DNA of 64,000 bases from Oleiagrimonas sp963821885 (GTDB taxonomy: Bacteria; Pseudomonadota; Gammaproteobacteria; Xanthomonadales; Rhodanobacteraceae): the NCBI GenBank assembly GCA_963821885.1, contig CAWGFN010000002.1, positions 682,001 through 746,000 of the forward strand, read 5' to 3'. Below the pieces are notes generated by a model that saw only the letters and a program-made list of their open reading frames with translations, did no database searches and had not been told where the DNA came from. This document shows positions 45,209 through 54,399 of this stretch, piece after piece. Made by a program: the position numbers and the translations under genes. How positions within the stretch are numbered: the stretch's first letter is position 1; each line of letters starts with the position of its first letter.

Positions 45209-46327
45209 GTGAACCATTTCGCAACGCATCCACACCCTCGTCCGGCCCTGCCGGCGGTCCCCGCGCCGCGCGGTGCGACCCTGGGTCTGATCGGCCCCGG
45301 CCAGGTCGGTCGCGCCCTGCTGGCGCAGCTGCTCGATACCCGCACGGATCTGCGCCGTCGGCACGGCCTGGAGCTGCGTCTGCGCGCGGTCACCGACAGC
45401 CGCCACCTGTGGCTGGACCACGAGAACGACAGCCTGGACCCTCACGCCCCGGGCACCCGCGTCTGGCATCCGGCCTGCATGGACGCCTTCACCGCCAGTC
45501 TCGCCGAGGCGCCGTGCCCGGTGATCGTCGACTGCAGCGCCAGCGACGCCGTCGCCGACCGCTATGCCGACTGGCTGGCGCGCGGCATCCACGTGGTCAC
45601 GCCCAACAAGCGGGCAATCAGCGGGCCATTGGGGCGCTGGCAGGCCATCCGTCAGGCGCAACGCGGCGGTGGGCAACTGCGCTTCGAGGCCACCGTCGGC
45701 GCCGGCCTGCCGGTGGTGCAGACGCTGCGCGACCTGATCGCCACCGGTGACCGCGTGGATACGGTGCAGGGCCTGTTCTCGGGTACGCTGGCCTGGCTGT
45801 TCGACGGCTACGATGGTCGCGAGCCGTTCTCGGCGCGCCTTCGCCGAGCCTGCGAACTCGGCTATACCGAGCCCGACCCGCGCGCCGACCTGGACGGCAT
45901 GGATGTCGCCCGCAAGCTGGTGATCCTGGCGCGCGAGGCCGGCCTGGATCTTGCCCTGGAGGATGTCGACGTGGAATCGCTGGTACCGCCGTCCCTTCGC
46001 GAACTCGACCGCGAGGACTTCATGCAGCAGCTGGATGTTCTCGATCCGGCGATGGCACGGCGCCAGGCGCGCGCCGCGGCCGCGGGCGCCGTGTTGCGGC
46101 ATGTCGGGCGCCTTGACGCCGACGGCCGTGCCCACGTGGCCCTGCGCGCCCTGCCCGTCGAGCACCCGCTGGCACAGGGACGGCTGAGCGACAACATCGT
46201 CCAGTTCCACACCCGCCGCTATGCCGACAACCCGCTGCGCGTGCAGGGGCCGGGCGCCGGACCGGAGGTCACCGCGGCCGGCGTGTTCGCCGACCTGCTG
46301 CGGGTGGTCGCGGAGGCCCGCGCATGA
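45209..46327 (+). CDS. hom: Homoserine dehydrogenase, monofunctional
   Basis: Reduces aspartate semialdehyde to homoserine. 372 residues from GTG 45209, which has AGGAGG six bases upstream. NAD(P) motif LGLIGPGQVGRALL at ~26-38; VVTPNKRAI; catalytic-region LDGMDVARKLVILAREAG with the conserved aspartate and lysine. The sequence resembles the dehydrogenase half of ThrA rather than the ACT-domain Hom type, but no aspartokinase half precedes it and no ACT domain follows. The stop overlaps the thrB start (ATGA). Confidence 0.92.
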   Translation: MNHFATHPHPRPALPAVPAPRGATLGLIGPGQVGRALLAQLLDTRTDLRRRHGLELRLRAVTDSRHLWLDHENDSLDPHAPGTRVWHPACMDAFTASLAEAPCPVIVDCSASDAVADRYADWLARGIHVVTPNKRAISGPLGRWQAIRQAQRGGGQLRFEATVGAGLPVVQTLRDLIATGDRVDTVQGLFSGTLAWLFDGYDGREPFSARLRRACELGYTEPDPRADLDGMDVARKLVILAREAGLDLALEDVDVESLVPPSLRELDREDFMQQLDVLDPAMARRQARAAAAGAVLRHVGRLDADGRAHVALRALPVEHPLAQGRLSDNIVQFHTRRYADNPLRVQGPGAGPEVTAAGVFADLLRVVAEARA

Positions 46328-47268
46328 ACCCTCGGCCATTGGACCGCGCCTGCGCCTGGTCGCCGGCCAGCGTCGGCAACGTCGGCGTCGGCTTCGACAT
46401 CCTCGGCCACAGCCTGGACGGTGCCGGCGACCGCGCCGAGGTGCGACGCATCGACGCGCCGCAAGTGCGCATCGAGGCCATCGAGGGCTGTATCACCGAC
46501 CTGCCGCGCGAGGCCCGCGCCAACACCGCCGGCGCCGCGCTGCTGGCCCTGCGCGAGGCGCTGGACCTGCCATTCGGCTTCGCCGTGCGCCTGCACAAGG
46601 GCATCGCCCTGGGCTCGGGCATGGGCGGCTCGGCGGCCTCGTGCGTGGCCGCGCTGGTCGCCGCCAATGCGCTGCTCGATGCCCCGCTGTCACGCCCGGC
46701 GCTGTACCCGTTCGCGCTCGAGGGCGAGGCCGTGGCCAGCGGCGGACGCCACGGCGACAACCTCGGCTCGATGCTGCTGGGTGGCCTGGTGCTGGCCACC
46801 CACGACCGCCTGCTGCGCATCGCGGTGCCCGAGGCCTGGCACTGCGCGCTGGCGCACCCGCACGCGGTGCTGGAGACGCGCCGTTCGCGCCAGGTACTGG
46901 CCGAGCCCTACCCGCTGGCCGATGTCGTCACGCAAAGCGCGCACCTGGCACTGTTCCTCGCCGGCTGCCGCGAAGGCGACGTCGAGCTCATCCGCGAGGG
47001 CCTGCGCGACGTGCTGGTGGAACCGCGCCGCGCGCCGCTGGTGCCCGGTTTCGATGCGGTCAAGAAGGCCGCGCTGGACGCCGGCGCGCTGGGCGCCAGC
47101 CTGTCCGGCGCCGGCCCCAGCGTGTTCGCCTGGTGCGCCTCGCGCGAGGAGGCCGAGCGCGCCGCCGACGCCATGGTCGCCGCCTTCGCCACCCACGGCC
47201 TGGACAGCGACCGCTTCGTGGCGCCGGTCAACGGCCCGGCCGCCGACCTCGTGCCATGCGCTACCTGA
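46324..47268 (+). CDS. thrB: Homoserine kinase (GHMP family)
   Basis: Phosphorylates homoserine. 314 residues. Motif 1 near the N-terminus SPASVGNVGVGFDILGHSL, ATP-binding motif 2 GIALGSGMGGSAASCVAAL, motif 3 GASLSGAGPSVFAWC. Middle gene of the hom-thrB-thrC operon; the start overlaps hom and the end overlaps thrC by 13 bases. Confidence 0.95.
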   Translation: MNPRPLDRACAWSPASVGNVGVGFDILGHSLDGAGDRAEVRRIDAPQVRIEAIEGCITDLPREARANTAGAALLALREALDLPFGFAVRLHKGIALGSGMGGSAASCVAALVAANALLDAPLSRPALYPFALEGEAVASGGRHGDNLGSMLLGGLVLATHDRLLRIAVPEAWHCALAHPHAVLETRRSRQVLAEPYPLADVVTQSAHLALFLAGCREGDVELIREGLRDVLVEPRRAPLVPGFDAVKKAALDAGALGASLSGAGPSVFAWCASREEAERAADAMVAAFATHGLDSDRFVAPVNGPAADLVPCAT

Positions 47269-48548
47269 GCACCCGCGGTCGCACGCCGCCCACGTCGCTG
47301 AGCGAGGCCATTGCCGCAGGCCTCGCCGCCGACGGCGGCCTGTACGTGCCGCGAACCCTGCCGCAGCTCGACCCCGCGGCGATGGCTGCCGATGCGCCGC
47401 TGGCCGAGGTGGCCGCCTGGCTGCTGCAACCGTTCTTTGCCGATGATCCGCTGGCTGCGCATCTGGACGCCATCTGCACCGAGGCGCTGGACTTCGCCAC
47501 GCCGCTGCGCCCGCTGCCATGGCCCGACGCGCAGCTGCTGGAGCTGTTCCATGGCCCGACCGCGGCCTTCAAGGATGTCGGCGCGCGCTTCCTGGCGGCA
47601 TGCATGCGCCGGCTGCGCGGCGCCGGGGATCCGCCGTTGACCGTACTGGTCGCCACCTCCGGCGACACCGGCGCCGCGGTGGCGGCGGCGTTCCACCGCA
47701 TGCCGGGCATCCGGGTGGTGGTGCTGTATCCGGACGGCCGCGTGTCGCCACGCCAGGCGCACCAGCTGGGCTGCTTCGGCGACAACGTACGCGCGCTGCG
47801 CGTGGCCGGCAGCTTCGATGACTGCCAGCGCATGGTGAAGGCGGCCTTCAATGACCGCGCGCTGCGCGCGCAGGTGCCGCTGGCCTCGGCCAACAGCATC
47901 AGCCTGGGCCGCCTGCTGCCGCAGATGAGCTACTACGCGCAGGCCGCGCTCAGGCACCACGCCCGGCACGGCAAGGCGCCGGGCTTCGTGGTGCCCACCG
48001 GCAACCTGGGCAACGCCCTGGCCTGCCTGTGGGCGCGCGCCATGGGCCTGCCGATCGGCCGCGTGCACCTGGCCTGCAATGCGAACGCCGTGGTGCCCGA
48101 CTTCCTCGCCGGCGGCGACTACGCGCCACGGCCGAGCCGGGCCACCCTGGCCAATGCCATGGACGTCGGCGCGCCGAGCAACCTCGAACGCCTGCGCTGG
48201 ATGCATCCGGACGACGACACCCTGCGCGCGCGGGTCAGCGCCGGCAGCGTCGATGATGCGGCCATCGCCGGTACCCTGGTCGCCCTGGCCGAGAACCACG
48301 ACCTGCTGGTGTGCCCGCACACCGCCACCGCCATCCATGAGCTGCAGCGCCTGCGCGCGAGCGAACCGGACACGCCGTGGATCGCCGTCGCCACCGCGCA
48401 CGCGGCCAAGTTCGACAGCGTGATCGAGCCGCTCATCGGCCGCACGCCCCCGGTGCCGGCCGCGCTGGCCGAGCTGCTGGCACGGCCCGCCCGTGCCGAG
48501 CCGCTGCCCGCCGAGGACGCGGCGCTGTTCGCGCTGCTGCGGGACTGA
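47256..48548 (+). CDS. thrC: Threonine synthase
   Basis: PLP enzyme making threonine from phosphohomoserine. 430 residues from ATG 47256, inside the end of thrB. N-terminus MRYLSTRGRTPPTSLSEAIAAG and PLP lysine K106 in FHGPTAAFKDVGARF; phosphate-binding and catalytic segments VLVATSGDTGAAVAAAF, SANSISLGRLLPQ, and VPTGNLGNALAC. Matches the long (E. coli ThrC) class. Last gene of the operon. Confidence 0.96.
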   Translation: MRYLSTRGRTPPTSLSEAIAAGLAADGGLYVPRTLPQLDPAAMAADAPLAEVAAWLLQPFFADDPLAAHLDAICTEALDFATPLRPLPWPDAQLLELFHGPTAAFKDVGARFLAACMRRLRGAGDPPLTVLVATSGDTGAAVAAAFHRMPGIRVVVLYPDGRVSPRQAHQLGCFGDNVRALRVAGSFDDCQRMVKAAFNDRALRAQVPLASANSISLGRLLPQMSYYAQAALRHHARHGKAPGFVVPTGNLGNALACLWARAMGLPIGRVHLACNANAVVPDFLAGGDYAPRPSRATLANAMDVGAPSNLERLRWMHPDDDTLRARVSAGSVDDAAIAGTLVALAENHDLLVCPHTATAIHELQRLRASEPDTPWIAVATAHAAKFDSVIEPLIGRTPPVPAALAELLARPARAEPLPAEDAALFALLRD

Positions 48549-48624
48549 TCGGCGACGCGACCGCCATCACGGCCATCGCGATCGGCGCATTCCGCGACGT
48601 GGCGACGCCACGTACACTGGCCGC

Positions 48625-49614
48625 ATGCCACGACCGTCACGCCCCAACCCTCGCCGCGTCGCGCCGCGTCGCCCGGCGCGCCCGGAACGTCCCGAGGACG
48701 CCTCGGCCCGGGCCGGCAGGGTGCTGGCCTGGCTGCTGGGCCGCCTGCCCGCGCACTGGCGCCCGGTGGTCTACGACTACCTTGTGCTCACGCGCATGGA
48801 CCGCCCGGTCGGCGCGCTGCTGCTGCTGTGGGCCTGCTGGTGGGCGCTGTGGCTGGCGGCCATGGACTTCCCGCCATGGAAACCCTGGCTGATCTTCACC
48901 CTCGGCGTGTTCCTGATGCGCGCGGCCGGGTGCGCCATCAACGACTTCGCCGACCGCAAGCTCGACGCCCGCGTGCGCCGCACCCGCGCGCGCCCGGTCG
49001 CCGCCGGACGCATCGCGCCCGCCAGGGCCGTGATGGTCTTCGTGGTGCTGCTGCTGGCGGCCTTCGGCCTGGTGCTGCTGACCAACCCGCTGACCATCAA
49101 GCTGTCCTTCGGCGGCGCCGCGCTGGCGGCCGTGTATCCCTTCACCAAGCGCTACACGCACCTGCCGCAGGTCGTGCTGGGCGCGGCCTTCGGCTGGTCG
49201 ATCCCGATGGCCTTCGCCGCCGTGGCCGGCCACGTGCCGCCGCTGGCCTGGCTGCTGTTCCTGGCCAACGTGGTGTGGTCGACGATGTACGACACCGAGT
49301 ACGCCATGGTCGACCTCGAGGACGACCTCAAGGCCGGCAACAAGTCCACCGCGATCCTGTTCGGCGACCTGGACCGGGTCATCGTCGCGGTGCTGATGGC
49401 GACCTTCCTCCTGGCCATGGTCATGGTCGGCCATCGCGCGCAGCTGGCCTGGCCGTACTGGTACGGGGTGACCTTCGCCGGTGCGCTGATGGTCTGGCAG
49501 CAGTGGCTCATCCGCGGTCGCGAGCGCATGGCCTGCCTGGCCGCCTTCCGCAACAACAACTGGGTCGGATTCGCCCTGTGGGTCGGCCTGGCCGTGGCGC
49601 TGGCGATGCGCTGA
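48625..49614 (+). CDS. ubiA: 4-hydroxybenzoate octaprenyltransferase
   Basis: Membrane prenyltransferase of ubiquinone synthesis, 329 residues with about eight helices. The two prenyl-diphosphate/Mg motifs are NDFADRKLD (N106, D107, D110, D114) and YDTEYAMVDLEDDLKAGNKST. The N-terminal 30 residues are rich in Arg and Pro and longer than E. coli UbiA; ATG 48625 is the first in-frame candidate after thrC. The ubiC chorismate lyase gene is not adjacent. Confidence 0.94.
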   Translation: MPRPSRPNPRRVAPRRPARPERPEDASARAGRVLAWLLGRLPAHWRPVVYDYLVLTRMDRPVGALLLLWACWWALWLAAMDFPPWKPWLIFTLGVFLMRAAGCAINDFADRKLDARVRRTRARPVAAGRIAPARAVMVFVVLLLAAFGLVLLTNPLTIKLSFGGAALAAVYPFTKRYTHLPQVVLGAAFGWSIPMAFAAVAGHVPPLAWLLFLANVVWSTMYDTEYAMVDLEDDLKAGNKSTAILFGDLDRVIVAVLMATFLLAMVMVGHRAQLAWPYWYGVTFAGALMVWQQWLIRGRERMACLAAFRNNNWVGFALWVGLAVALAMR

Positions 49615-49697
49615 TGCACAAAGCGTGGCCCGGACAAGGCCGGCCGCATCCGGGGCCGGTACGGAAACCGGGCGCAGTGCCGAGCCGTGTGAGCCAC

Positions 49698-49722
49698 CCC
49701 GGATGCGCTTCGCTTATCCGGG
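49698..49722. repeat. REP-like palindrome downstream of ubiA
   Basis: CCCGGAT / ATCCGGG arms around GCGCTTCGCTT, the classic GC-rich intergenic palindrome (CCGGATGCGCTTCGC type) found in many proteobacteria. It lies in the 145-base space between the convergent ubiA and comF genes, which holds further GC-rich half-palindromes and no gene. Confidence 0.6.
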
Positions 49723-49759
49723 CGACGCGTAACCGGGCGAGGCACGGACTCCGCCGCGC

Positions 49760-50482
49760 TCACGGCGCGCGGGCCAGCGCCCAGGCCTGGACCCGTTGCA
49801 CGCCGGCGCGCTTGAGCACTCGCGCGCACTCGGACAGGGTCGCGCCGGTGGTCATCACGTCATCGACCAGCGCCACCTGGTCGAGCCCGTCCAGGTTTCC
49901 CCGCACCTCGAACGCGCCGCGCACGTTGCGTCGTCGTGCCCGGGCGTCGAGTTCGGTCTGCGCCGCGGTCGCCTGCGTGCGTCGCAGAAGATCCCGCCGC
50001 AACGGCAGGCCGTGCTGGCGTGCCAGGCAGCGCGCCAGCTCCAGCGCCTGGTTGTAGCCGCGCGCGCGCAACCGGGCACGGTGCAGCGGCACCGGCACGA
50101 TCAGCTGCGGTCGCAGCGGAAGGGGGTGCGCGGCCCACAGGGTCCCCAGCACGCGACCGGCGGCCAGGTTGGCGGAAAACTTGAAGCGCGACTCCAGCCG
50201 GTCCAGCGGCCACCCGTAGCGATACGGCGCCCATGCGCCGTCCCATGCCGGCGCGCGCCGCAGGCAGGCACCGCAGCGCGCCGCCGGATACGGCAGGGGC
50301 AAGGCGCAATGCGCGCAGCAACTGGCGTTGATGGGCAGATCCATGCGGCAGTCCGCGCACAGGTCCAGGCCTTCGCCGGGCGCACCGCACAGCAGGCATC
50401 GTGGCGGCAGCAGCCGCCGTTGCACGCCGCATGCGGCGCGCGCGGCCATCTGCTGCAGGGTACGGACCACGGACATCTCCAT
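49760..50482 (-). CDS. comF: ComF family phosphoribosyltransferase-like protein
   Basis: 240 residues. N-terminal zinc fingers with paired CxxC (CLLCG and CADCR, then CCAHC and CGAC), followed by a phosphoribosyltransferase fold with VPLHRARLRARGYNQALELAR and the PRPP loop VALVDDVMTTGATLSE. Needed for DNA uptake or use in naturally transformable bacteria (GntX/ComFC). Divergent from bioB, a common neighbour pair in gammaproteobacteria. The start is uncertain between 50482 and 50476. Confidence 0.9.
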   Translation of the reverse strand: MEMSVVRTLQQMAARAACGVQRRLLPPRCLLCGAPGEGLDLCADCRMDLPINASCCAHCALPLPYPAARCGACLRRAPAWDGAWAPYRYGWPLDRLESRFKFSANLAAGRVLGTLWAAHPLPLRPQLIVPVPLHRARLRARGYNQALELARCLARQHGLPLRRDLLRRTQATAAQTELDARARRRNVRGAFEVRGNLDGLDQVALVDDVMTTGATLSECARVLKRAGVQRVQAWALARAP

Positions 50483-50557
50483 GCATCACATCGTGACGTG
50501 GCCGCGGATGCATGGATGTCGGCCGACGCTGTCACGGTCTGTCCGTGCGGGGCGCTG

Positions 50558-50591
50558 CCTGTCAACTTTTCCTGTCGGCATCCGGTTGACA
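50558..50591 (+). promoter_or_regulatory. BirA-type biotin operator upstream of bioB
   Basis: CTGTCAAC (50558-50565), 18 bases, GTTGACAG (50584-50591). The E. coli bio operator has TTGTAAAC-N18-GTTTACAA, the same spacing with two changed bases per arm. The right half contains a perfect -35 TTGACA, so BirA-biotinyl-AMP binding would block bioB transcription. 56 bases to the ATG. Confidence 0.8.
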
Positions 50592-50646
50592 GCCCCCGGG
50601 CACCCTTCCACACTCGCGCCCATCCGATGCCGTGAACCCCGAGCCC

Positions 50647-51672
50647 ATGACCGCCGACATCCGCCACGACTGGACCCGCGACGAAGTCGCCACGCTGTTC
50701 GCCCTGCCGTTCAACGACCTGCTGGCGCGCGCGCATGCCGTGCATGCCGAACACCACGACCCGAACGCCGTGCAGGTGTCCACGCTGCTGTCGATCAAGA
50801 CCGGCGGCTGTCCGGAAGACTGCGCCTACTGCCCGCAGGCGCAACGCTACAACACCGGCGTCGACGCCGAGAAGCTGATGAGCGTGGAGGCGGTGCTGGA
50901 GCGCGCGAAGGCCGCCAAGGCCGCCGGCGCCAGCCGCTTCTGCATGGGCGCGGCCTGGCGCGCGCCCAAGGACCGCGACATTCCCAAGGTCGCCGCGATC
51001 GTGCGCGCGGTGAAGGGCCTGGGCCTGGAGACCTGCGCCACCCTGGGCATGCTCAAGGACGACCAGGCCAGGGCGCTCAAGGACGCCGGCCTGGACTACT
51101 ACAACCACAACCTGGACACCGCCCCGGAGTTCTACGGCGAGGTCATCCACACCCGCCAATACCAGGATCGCCTGGACACCCTGGGCCACGTGCGCGAGGC
51201 GGGCCTGAAGACCTGCTGCGGCGGCATCGTCGGCATGGGCGAGGCGCGCAGCCAGCGCGCCGGCCTGCTGCAGACGCTGGCCAACCTGCCCGAGCATCCC
51301 GAGTCGGTGCCGATCAACATGCTGGTGCAGGTCGAGGGCACGCCGCTGGCCGGCACCGCCGCGCTGGATCCGTTCGAATTCGTGCGCACCATCGCCGTGG
51401 CGCGCATCATCATGCCGGCCTCGATGGTGCGGTTGTCGGCCGGTCGCGAGCAGATGAGCGACGAGATGCAGGCGTTGTGCTTCTTCGCCGGCGCCAACTC
51501 GATCTTCTACGGCGAGAAGCTGCTGACCACCGACAACCCGGAAACCGCACGCGACCGCGCCCTGTTCGAGCGCCTGGACCTGAAGCCGCTGCAGGTGACC
51601 GAAACCTCCGAGACCGTGCACGCCGACATCGTCGAGCCGGCCTGCGAGTCGCGCGCCGAATCGGTGGCGTGA
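50647..51672 (+). CDS. bioB: Biotin synthase
   Basis: Radical-SAM enzyme that inserts sulfur into dethiobiotin. 341 residues. Radical-SAM cysteines C55, C59, C62 in GGCPEDCAYCPQ, plus the [2Fe-2S] ligands in RFCMGAAWR and ETCATLGML, and the arginine in ASMVRLSAGR. ATG 50647 is chosen over GTG 50632 to match the usual short N-terminus (RHDWTRDEV). Preceded by a BirA-type operator. Confidence 0.97.
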   Translation: MTADIRHDWTRDEVATLFALPFNDLLARAHAVHAEHHDPNAVQVSTLLSIKTGGCPEDCAYCPQAQRYNTGVDAEKLMSVEAVLERAKAAKAAGASRFCMGAAWRAPKDRDIPKVAAIVRAVKGLGLETCATLGMLKDDQARALKDAGLDYYNHNLDTAPEFYGEVIHTRQYQDRLDTLGHVREAGLKTCCGGIVGMGEARSQRAGLLQTLANLPEHPESVPINMLVQVEGTPLAGTAALDPFEFVRTIAVARIIMPASMVRLSAGREQMSDEMQALCFFAGANSIFYGEKLLTTDNPETARDRALFERLDLKPLQVTETSETVHADIVEPACESRAESVA

Positions 51673-51684
51673 CAACGCGCAGTG

Positions 51685-52506
51685 TCAGTCGCGGCCGAAA
51701 CGGTAGAAGCGGTCGGGCTCGCTGACCACGTACAGATGTCCCGCGCCATCCAGCACGATGCCTTCCGGCTGCGGCGGCACCGGCTCGTTCGCGCCGCCCA
51801 GGATGCGGTGGGCGACCACCCGGCCGTGGCGGTCGATCTCGGTGATGCGCTTGGATTCGTCGCTGAGCAGCAGCAGATGGCCACTGGCCGGATCGACGGC
51901 GATGCCGGACAGGTCCGTGCCGGCGTCGATGCGCGCCAGCCAGCCGCTGTGGTCGCTGATGACCAGCGTGCGGGTGCCGGGACCGCAGACCGTGTACAGC
52001 CCGCGCGGCGCCTTTTCCTTCACCAACCACAGGCAATTCGACCGCGCGTCGTAGGCCAGGCCCTCGAAGCCGCTGTTGCCATGCTTGAACAGATCCAGTT
52101 GCAGCACCTGTGCGTCGGCATGATCGACGCGGTCGGTGCCCGCCGGCGGCAGACGGAAGATCGCGATGCGGTTCAGCGCTTCCTCGGTCACCGCCACGCG
52201 GTCGCCGCCCAGCACCGCCACGCCCTCGGTGTCGACGAAGCCGTGCAGGGCGATGCGCCGCTGCACCTTGCCGTCGCGATCGAGCACCAACAGCGACTCC
52301 GGACGGTTGACCACGGCCAGCAACCGGTTGCCCGCCGCGTCGTAGGCCAGGCCGGACAGATTGTCATCCACGCCCTGCACCCGGACCTGCATCTGCAGGC
52401 GATACCCGGACAGCGCATTGCCGGGCGGCGGCGAGGCCACGGCGCAGGCGGCCAGCAGCAACCCCAGCATCGGCAGGATGCGGAAAAATCCGGTTCGCAG
52501 ATGCAT
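51685..52506 (-). CDS. SdiA-regulated-domain/YjiK-like beta-propeller lipoprotein or secreted protein
   Basis: 273 residues from ATG 52506 (GGGAG upstream). The signal peptide ends LLLAACAVASP; LAAC could be a lipobox. Propeller blades such as LSGLAYDAAGNRLLAVVN, DTEGVAVLGGDRVAV, and GFEGLAYDARSNCLWLVKEKAP match the SdiA-regulated family. Function unknown. Inserted between bioB and bioF on the opposite strand, breaking the biotin cluster. Confidence 0.82.
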   Translation of the reverse strand: MHLRTGFFRILPMLGLLLAACAVASPPPGNALSGYRLQMQVRVQGVDDNLSGLAYDAAGNRLLAVVNRPESLLVLDRDGKVQRRIALHGFVDTEGVAVLGGDRVAVTEEALNRIAIFRLPPAGTDRVDHADAQVLQLDLFKHGNSGFEGLAYDARSNCLWLVKEKAPRGLYTVCGPGTRTLVISDHSGWLARIDAGTDLSGIAVDPASGHLLLLSDESKRITEIDRHGRVVAHRILGGANEPVPPQPEGIVLDGAGHLYVVSEPDRFYRFGRD

Positions 52507-52574
52507 CGCGCGCTCCCTTCGGCACGACTTGCCGGTGGACGTTTCGCGCACTCTAGCAGCGCGGGGGCGCGCGC

Positions 52575-53789
52575 ATGAGTCGCCCCGACCTGCTCACCGG
52601 CCTGGCCGACGCCGTGCACGAGCGCGAAACGCGCGCGCTGCACCGACGCCTGCGCGCCGTACAGCAGTCCGGCCCCGGCCGCTGCGTCATCGACGGTCGC
52701 CCATACACCGTGTTCAACAGCAACGACTACCTGGGCCTGGCCGGCCATCCGGACCTGGCCGATGCCCTGTGCCGCGCCGCGCAGGACAACGGCGTGGGCA
52801 GCACCGGCGCGCACCTGATCTGCGGCCACCACCGCGAGCACGCGCAACTGGAAGAAGAACTGGCCGACTGGACCGGGCGCGAGCGTGCCTTGCTGTTCTC
52901 CACCGGCATCATGGCCAACCTCGGCGTGATGCAGGCGTTGCTGGGCCGAAGCGACCCGCGCCAGGCCGCGCTGTGCCTGCAGGACAAGCTCAACCACGCC
53001 AGCCTGATCGACGGCGCACGCGCCACCGCCGCCACGCTCAAGCGCTACCCGCATGGCGATGTCGACGCCGCCGCGCGCCAGCTGGCCACGATGCCGGATG
53101 CCGCCGCACTGCTGGCCACCGACGGCGTGTTCAGCATGGACGGCGACATCGCGCCGCTGGCCGATCTGGCCGCGCTGTGCCGACGCGAAGGCGCCACGTT
53201 GATGGTCGACGACGCGCACGGCCTGGGCGTGCTCGGTCCGCAGGGTGCGGGCAGCGTCGCCGACGCCGGCCTGACGCAGGACGACGCGCCGGTGCTGATG
53301 GGCACCTTCGGCAAGGCCCTGGGCACGGCGGGTGCCTTCGTCGCCGGCTCCGCCACGCTGATCGACGGCCTGGTGCAGTTCGCGCGCAGCTTCGTCTACA
53401 CCACCGCGCCGCCACCGGCCCTGGCCGCCGCCACCCGCGCCGCCGTGCGTCTGGCCCGCGCCGCGGATGATCGTCGCGAAACCCTGCGCCACCACATCGA
53501 ACGTTTCCGCGCTGGCGCCGCGCAGCTGGACCTGCCGCTGATGCCCTCGAGCACGCCGATCCAGCCGCTGTTGCTGGGCGCCCCCGAACGCGCCACGGCC
53601 GCCGCCGAGGCGCTGGAAAACGCCGGTTTCCTGGTCAGCGCCATCCGCCCACCGACGGTGCCGCAGGGTCAGTCACGCCTGCGCATCACCCTGTCAGCCG
53701 CGCACGCCGCCGCCGACATCGAACGTCTGCTCGATGCCGTCGATACGGTGATGAAACGACTTCAGCCGCCTTCCGCGACCGAGGCCTGA
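52575..53789 (+). CDS. bioF: 8-amino-7-oxononanoate synthase
   Basis: PLP enzyme joining pimeloyl-ACP (or CoA) with alanine. 404 residues. Seen: FNSNDYLGLAGHPDL, GSTGAHLICGHHREHAQLE, VDDAHGLGVLG, and PLP lysine K247 in GTFGKALGTAGAFV. The 3' end overlaps the convergent zinc-ribbon gene by 28 bases. No separate BirA site was seen before it; it is 69 bases from the divergent gene's start. Confidence 0.96.
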   Translation: MSRPDLLTGLADAVHERETRALHRRLRAVQQSGPGRCVIDGRPYTVFNSNDYLGLAGHPDLADALCRAAQDNGVGSTGAHLICGHHREHAQLEEELADWTGRERALLFSTGIMANLGVMQALLGRSDPRQAALCLQDKLNHASLIDGARATAATLKRYPHGDVDAAARQLATMPDAAALLATDGVFSMDGDIAPLADLAALCRREGATLMVDDAHGLGVLGPQGAGSVADAGLTQDDAPVLMGTFGKALGTAGAFVAGSATLIDGLVQFARSFVYTTAPPPALAAATRAAVRLARAADDRRETLRHHIERFRAGAAQLDLPLMPSSTPIQPLLLGAPERATAAAEALENAGFLVSAIRPPTVPQGQSRLRITLSAAHAAADIERLLDAVDTVMKRLQPPSATEA

Positions 53790-54274
53790 TGATGGGCCTG
53801 CAACTGCCGCACCATGGTGCGCCGGACCAGGCGCTCGAATGCCGGCGTCGCGCGTTCGGCCGCTTTGTCGCCGGCCATGCCGGCAATGTTGCGCCCGACC
53901 TGCACCGGCGTCATCACCAGACCCCAGGGGAAACCCCACCAACCAAGCAGCAGGCTGTAGAGCGCGTGGCCGAGCTGGCGCTTGCGCGCGCAGGGCAGGC
54001 AGCTCACGCGCTGCGGGCTGCTCCACTGCGTCATGAGCAGGAACGAATGCACCTTGTGGCTGGCGCGCAGGTCGACCGGACCGGGACCGTTGCATTGCGG
54101 GCACGGCTCGTTGCGCCAGCGCTGCACGAGCTCGTGCACCTGTGCATCCGGCAGCGTGCGTCCAAGTTCGATTTCCGCATCGTACTGCGCGCATTTGGCG
54201 CCACAATAGACACGATCGCCGAGGCGTTTTGCGCCAAACAGGATCGTGCGACCGCACTGCTCACAGGAAGCCAT
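53762..54274 (-). CDS. Zinc-ribbon membrane-associated protein, function unknown
   Basis: 170 residues from ATG 54274. Three CxxC pairs: CEQCG, YCGAKC, and CPQCN, then CLPC. A hydrophobic stretch GHALYSLLLGWWGFPWGLVMTPVQVGRNI follows, then a charged C-terminal helix. The layout (zinc ribbon, SSPQ...VSCLPCA, GWWGFPWGL) recurs in uncharacterised Xanthomonadales proteins. Likely membrane-attached on the cytoplasmic side. Confidence 0.75.
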   Translation of the reverse strand: MASCEQCGRTILFGAKRLGDRVYCGAKCAQYDAEIELGRTLPDAQVHELVQRWRNEPCPQCNGPGPVDLRASHKVHSFLLMTQWSSPQRVSCLPCARKRQLGHALYSLLLGWWGFPWGLVMTPVQVGRNIAGMAGDKAAERATPAFERLVRRTMVRQLQAHHQASVAEGG

Positions 54275-54399
54275 ACCGTCATCCCCCCTCTCACACGGCA
54301 TCGGACACGCAGCATGTCCGATCCCTTTCGTCTTCCGGCTCGCTGGCCACGTATGACCGCCGATGCCGGCCCCTATCCGCAAAGCTAGCATAGCCATCG

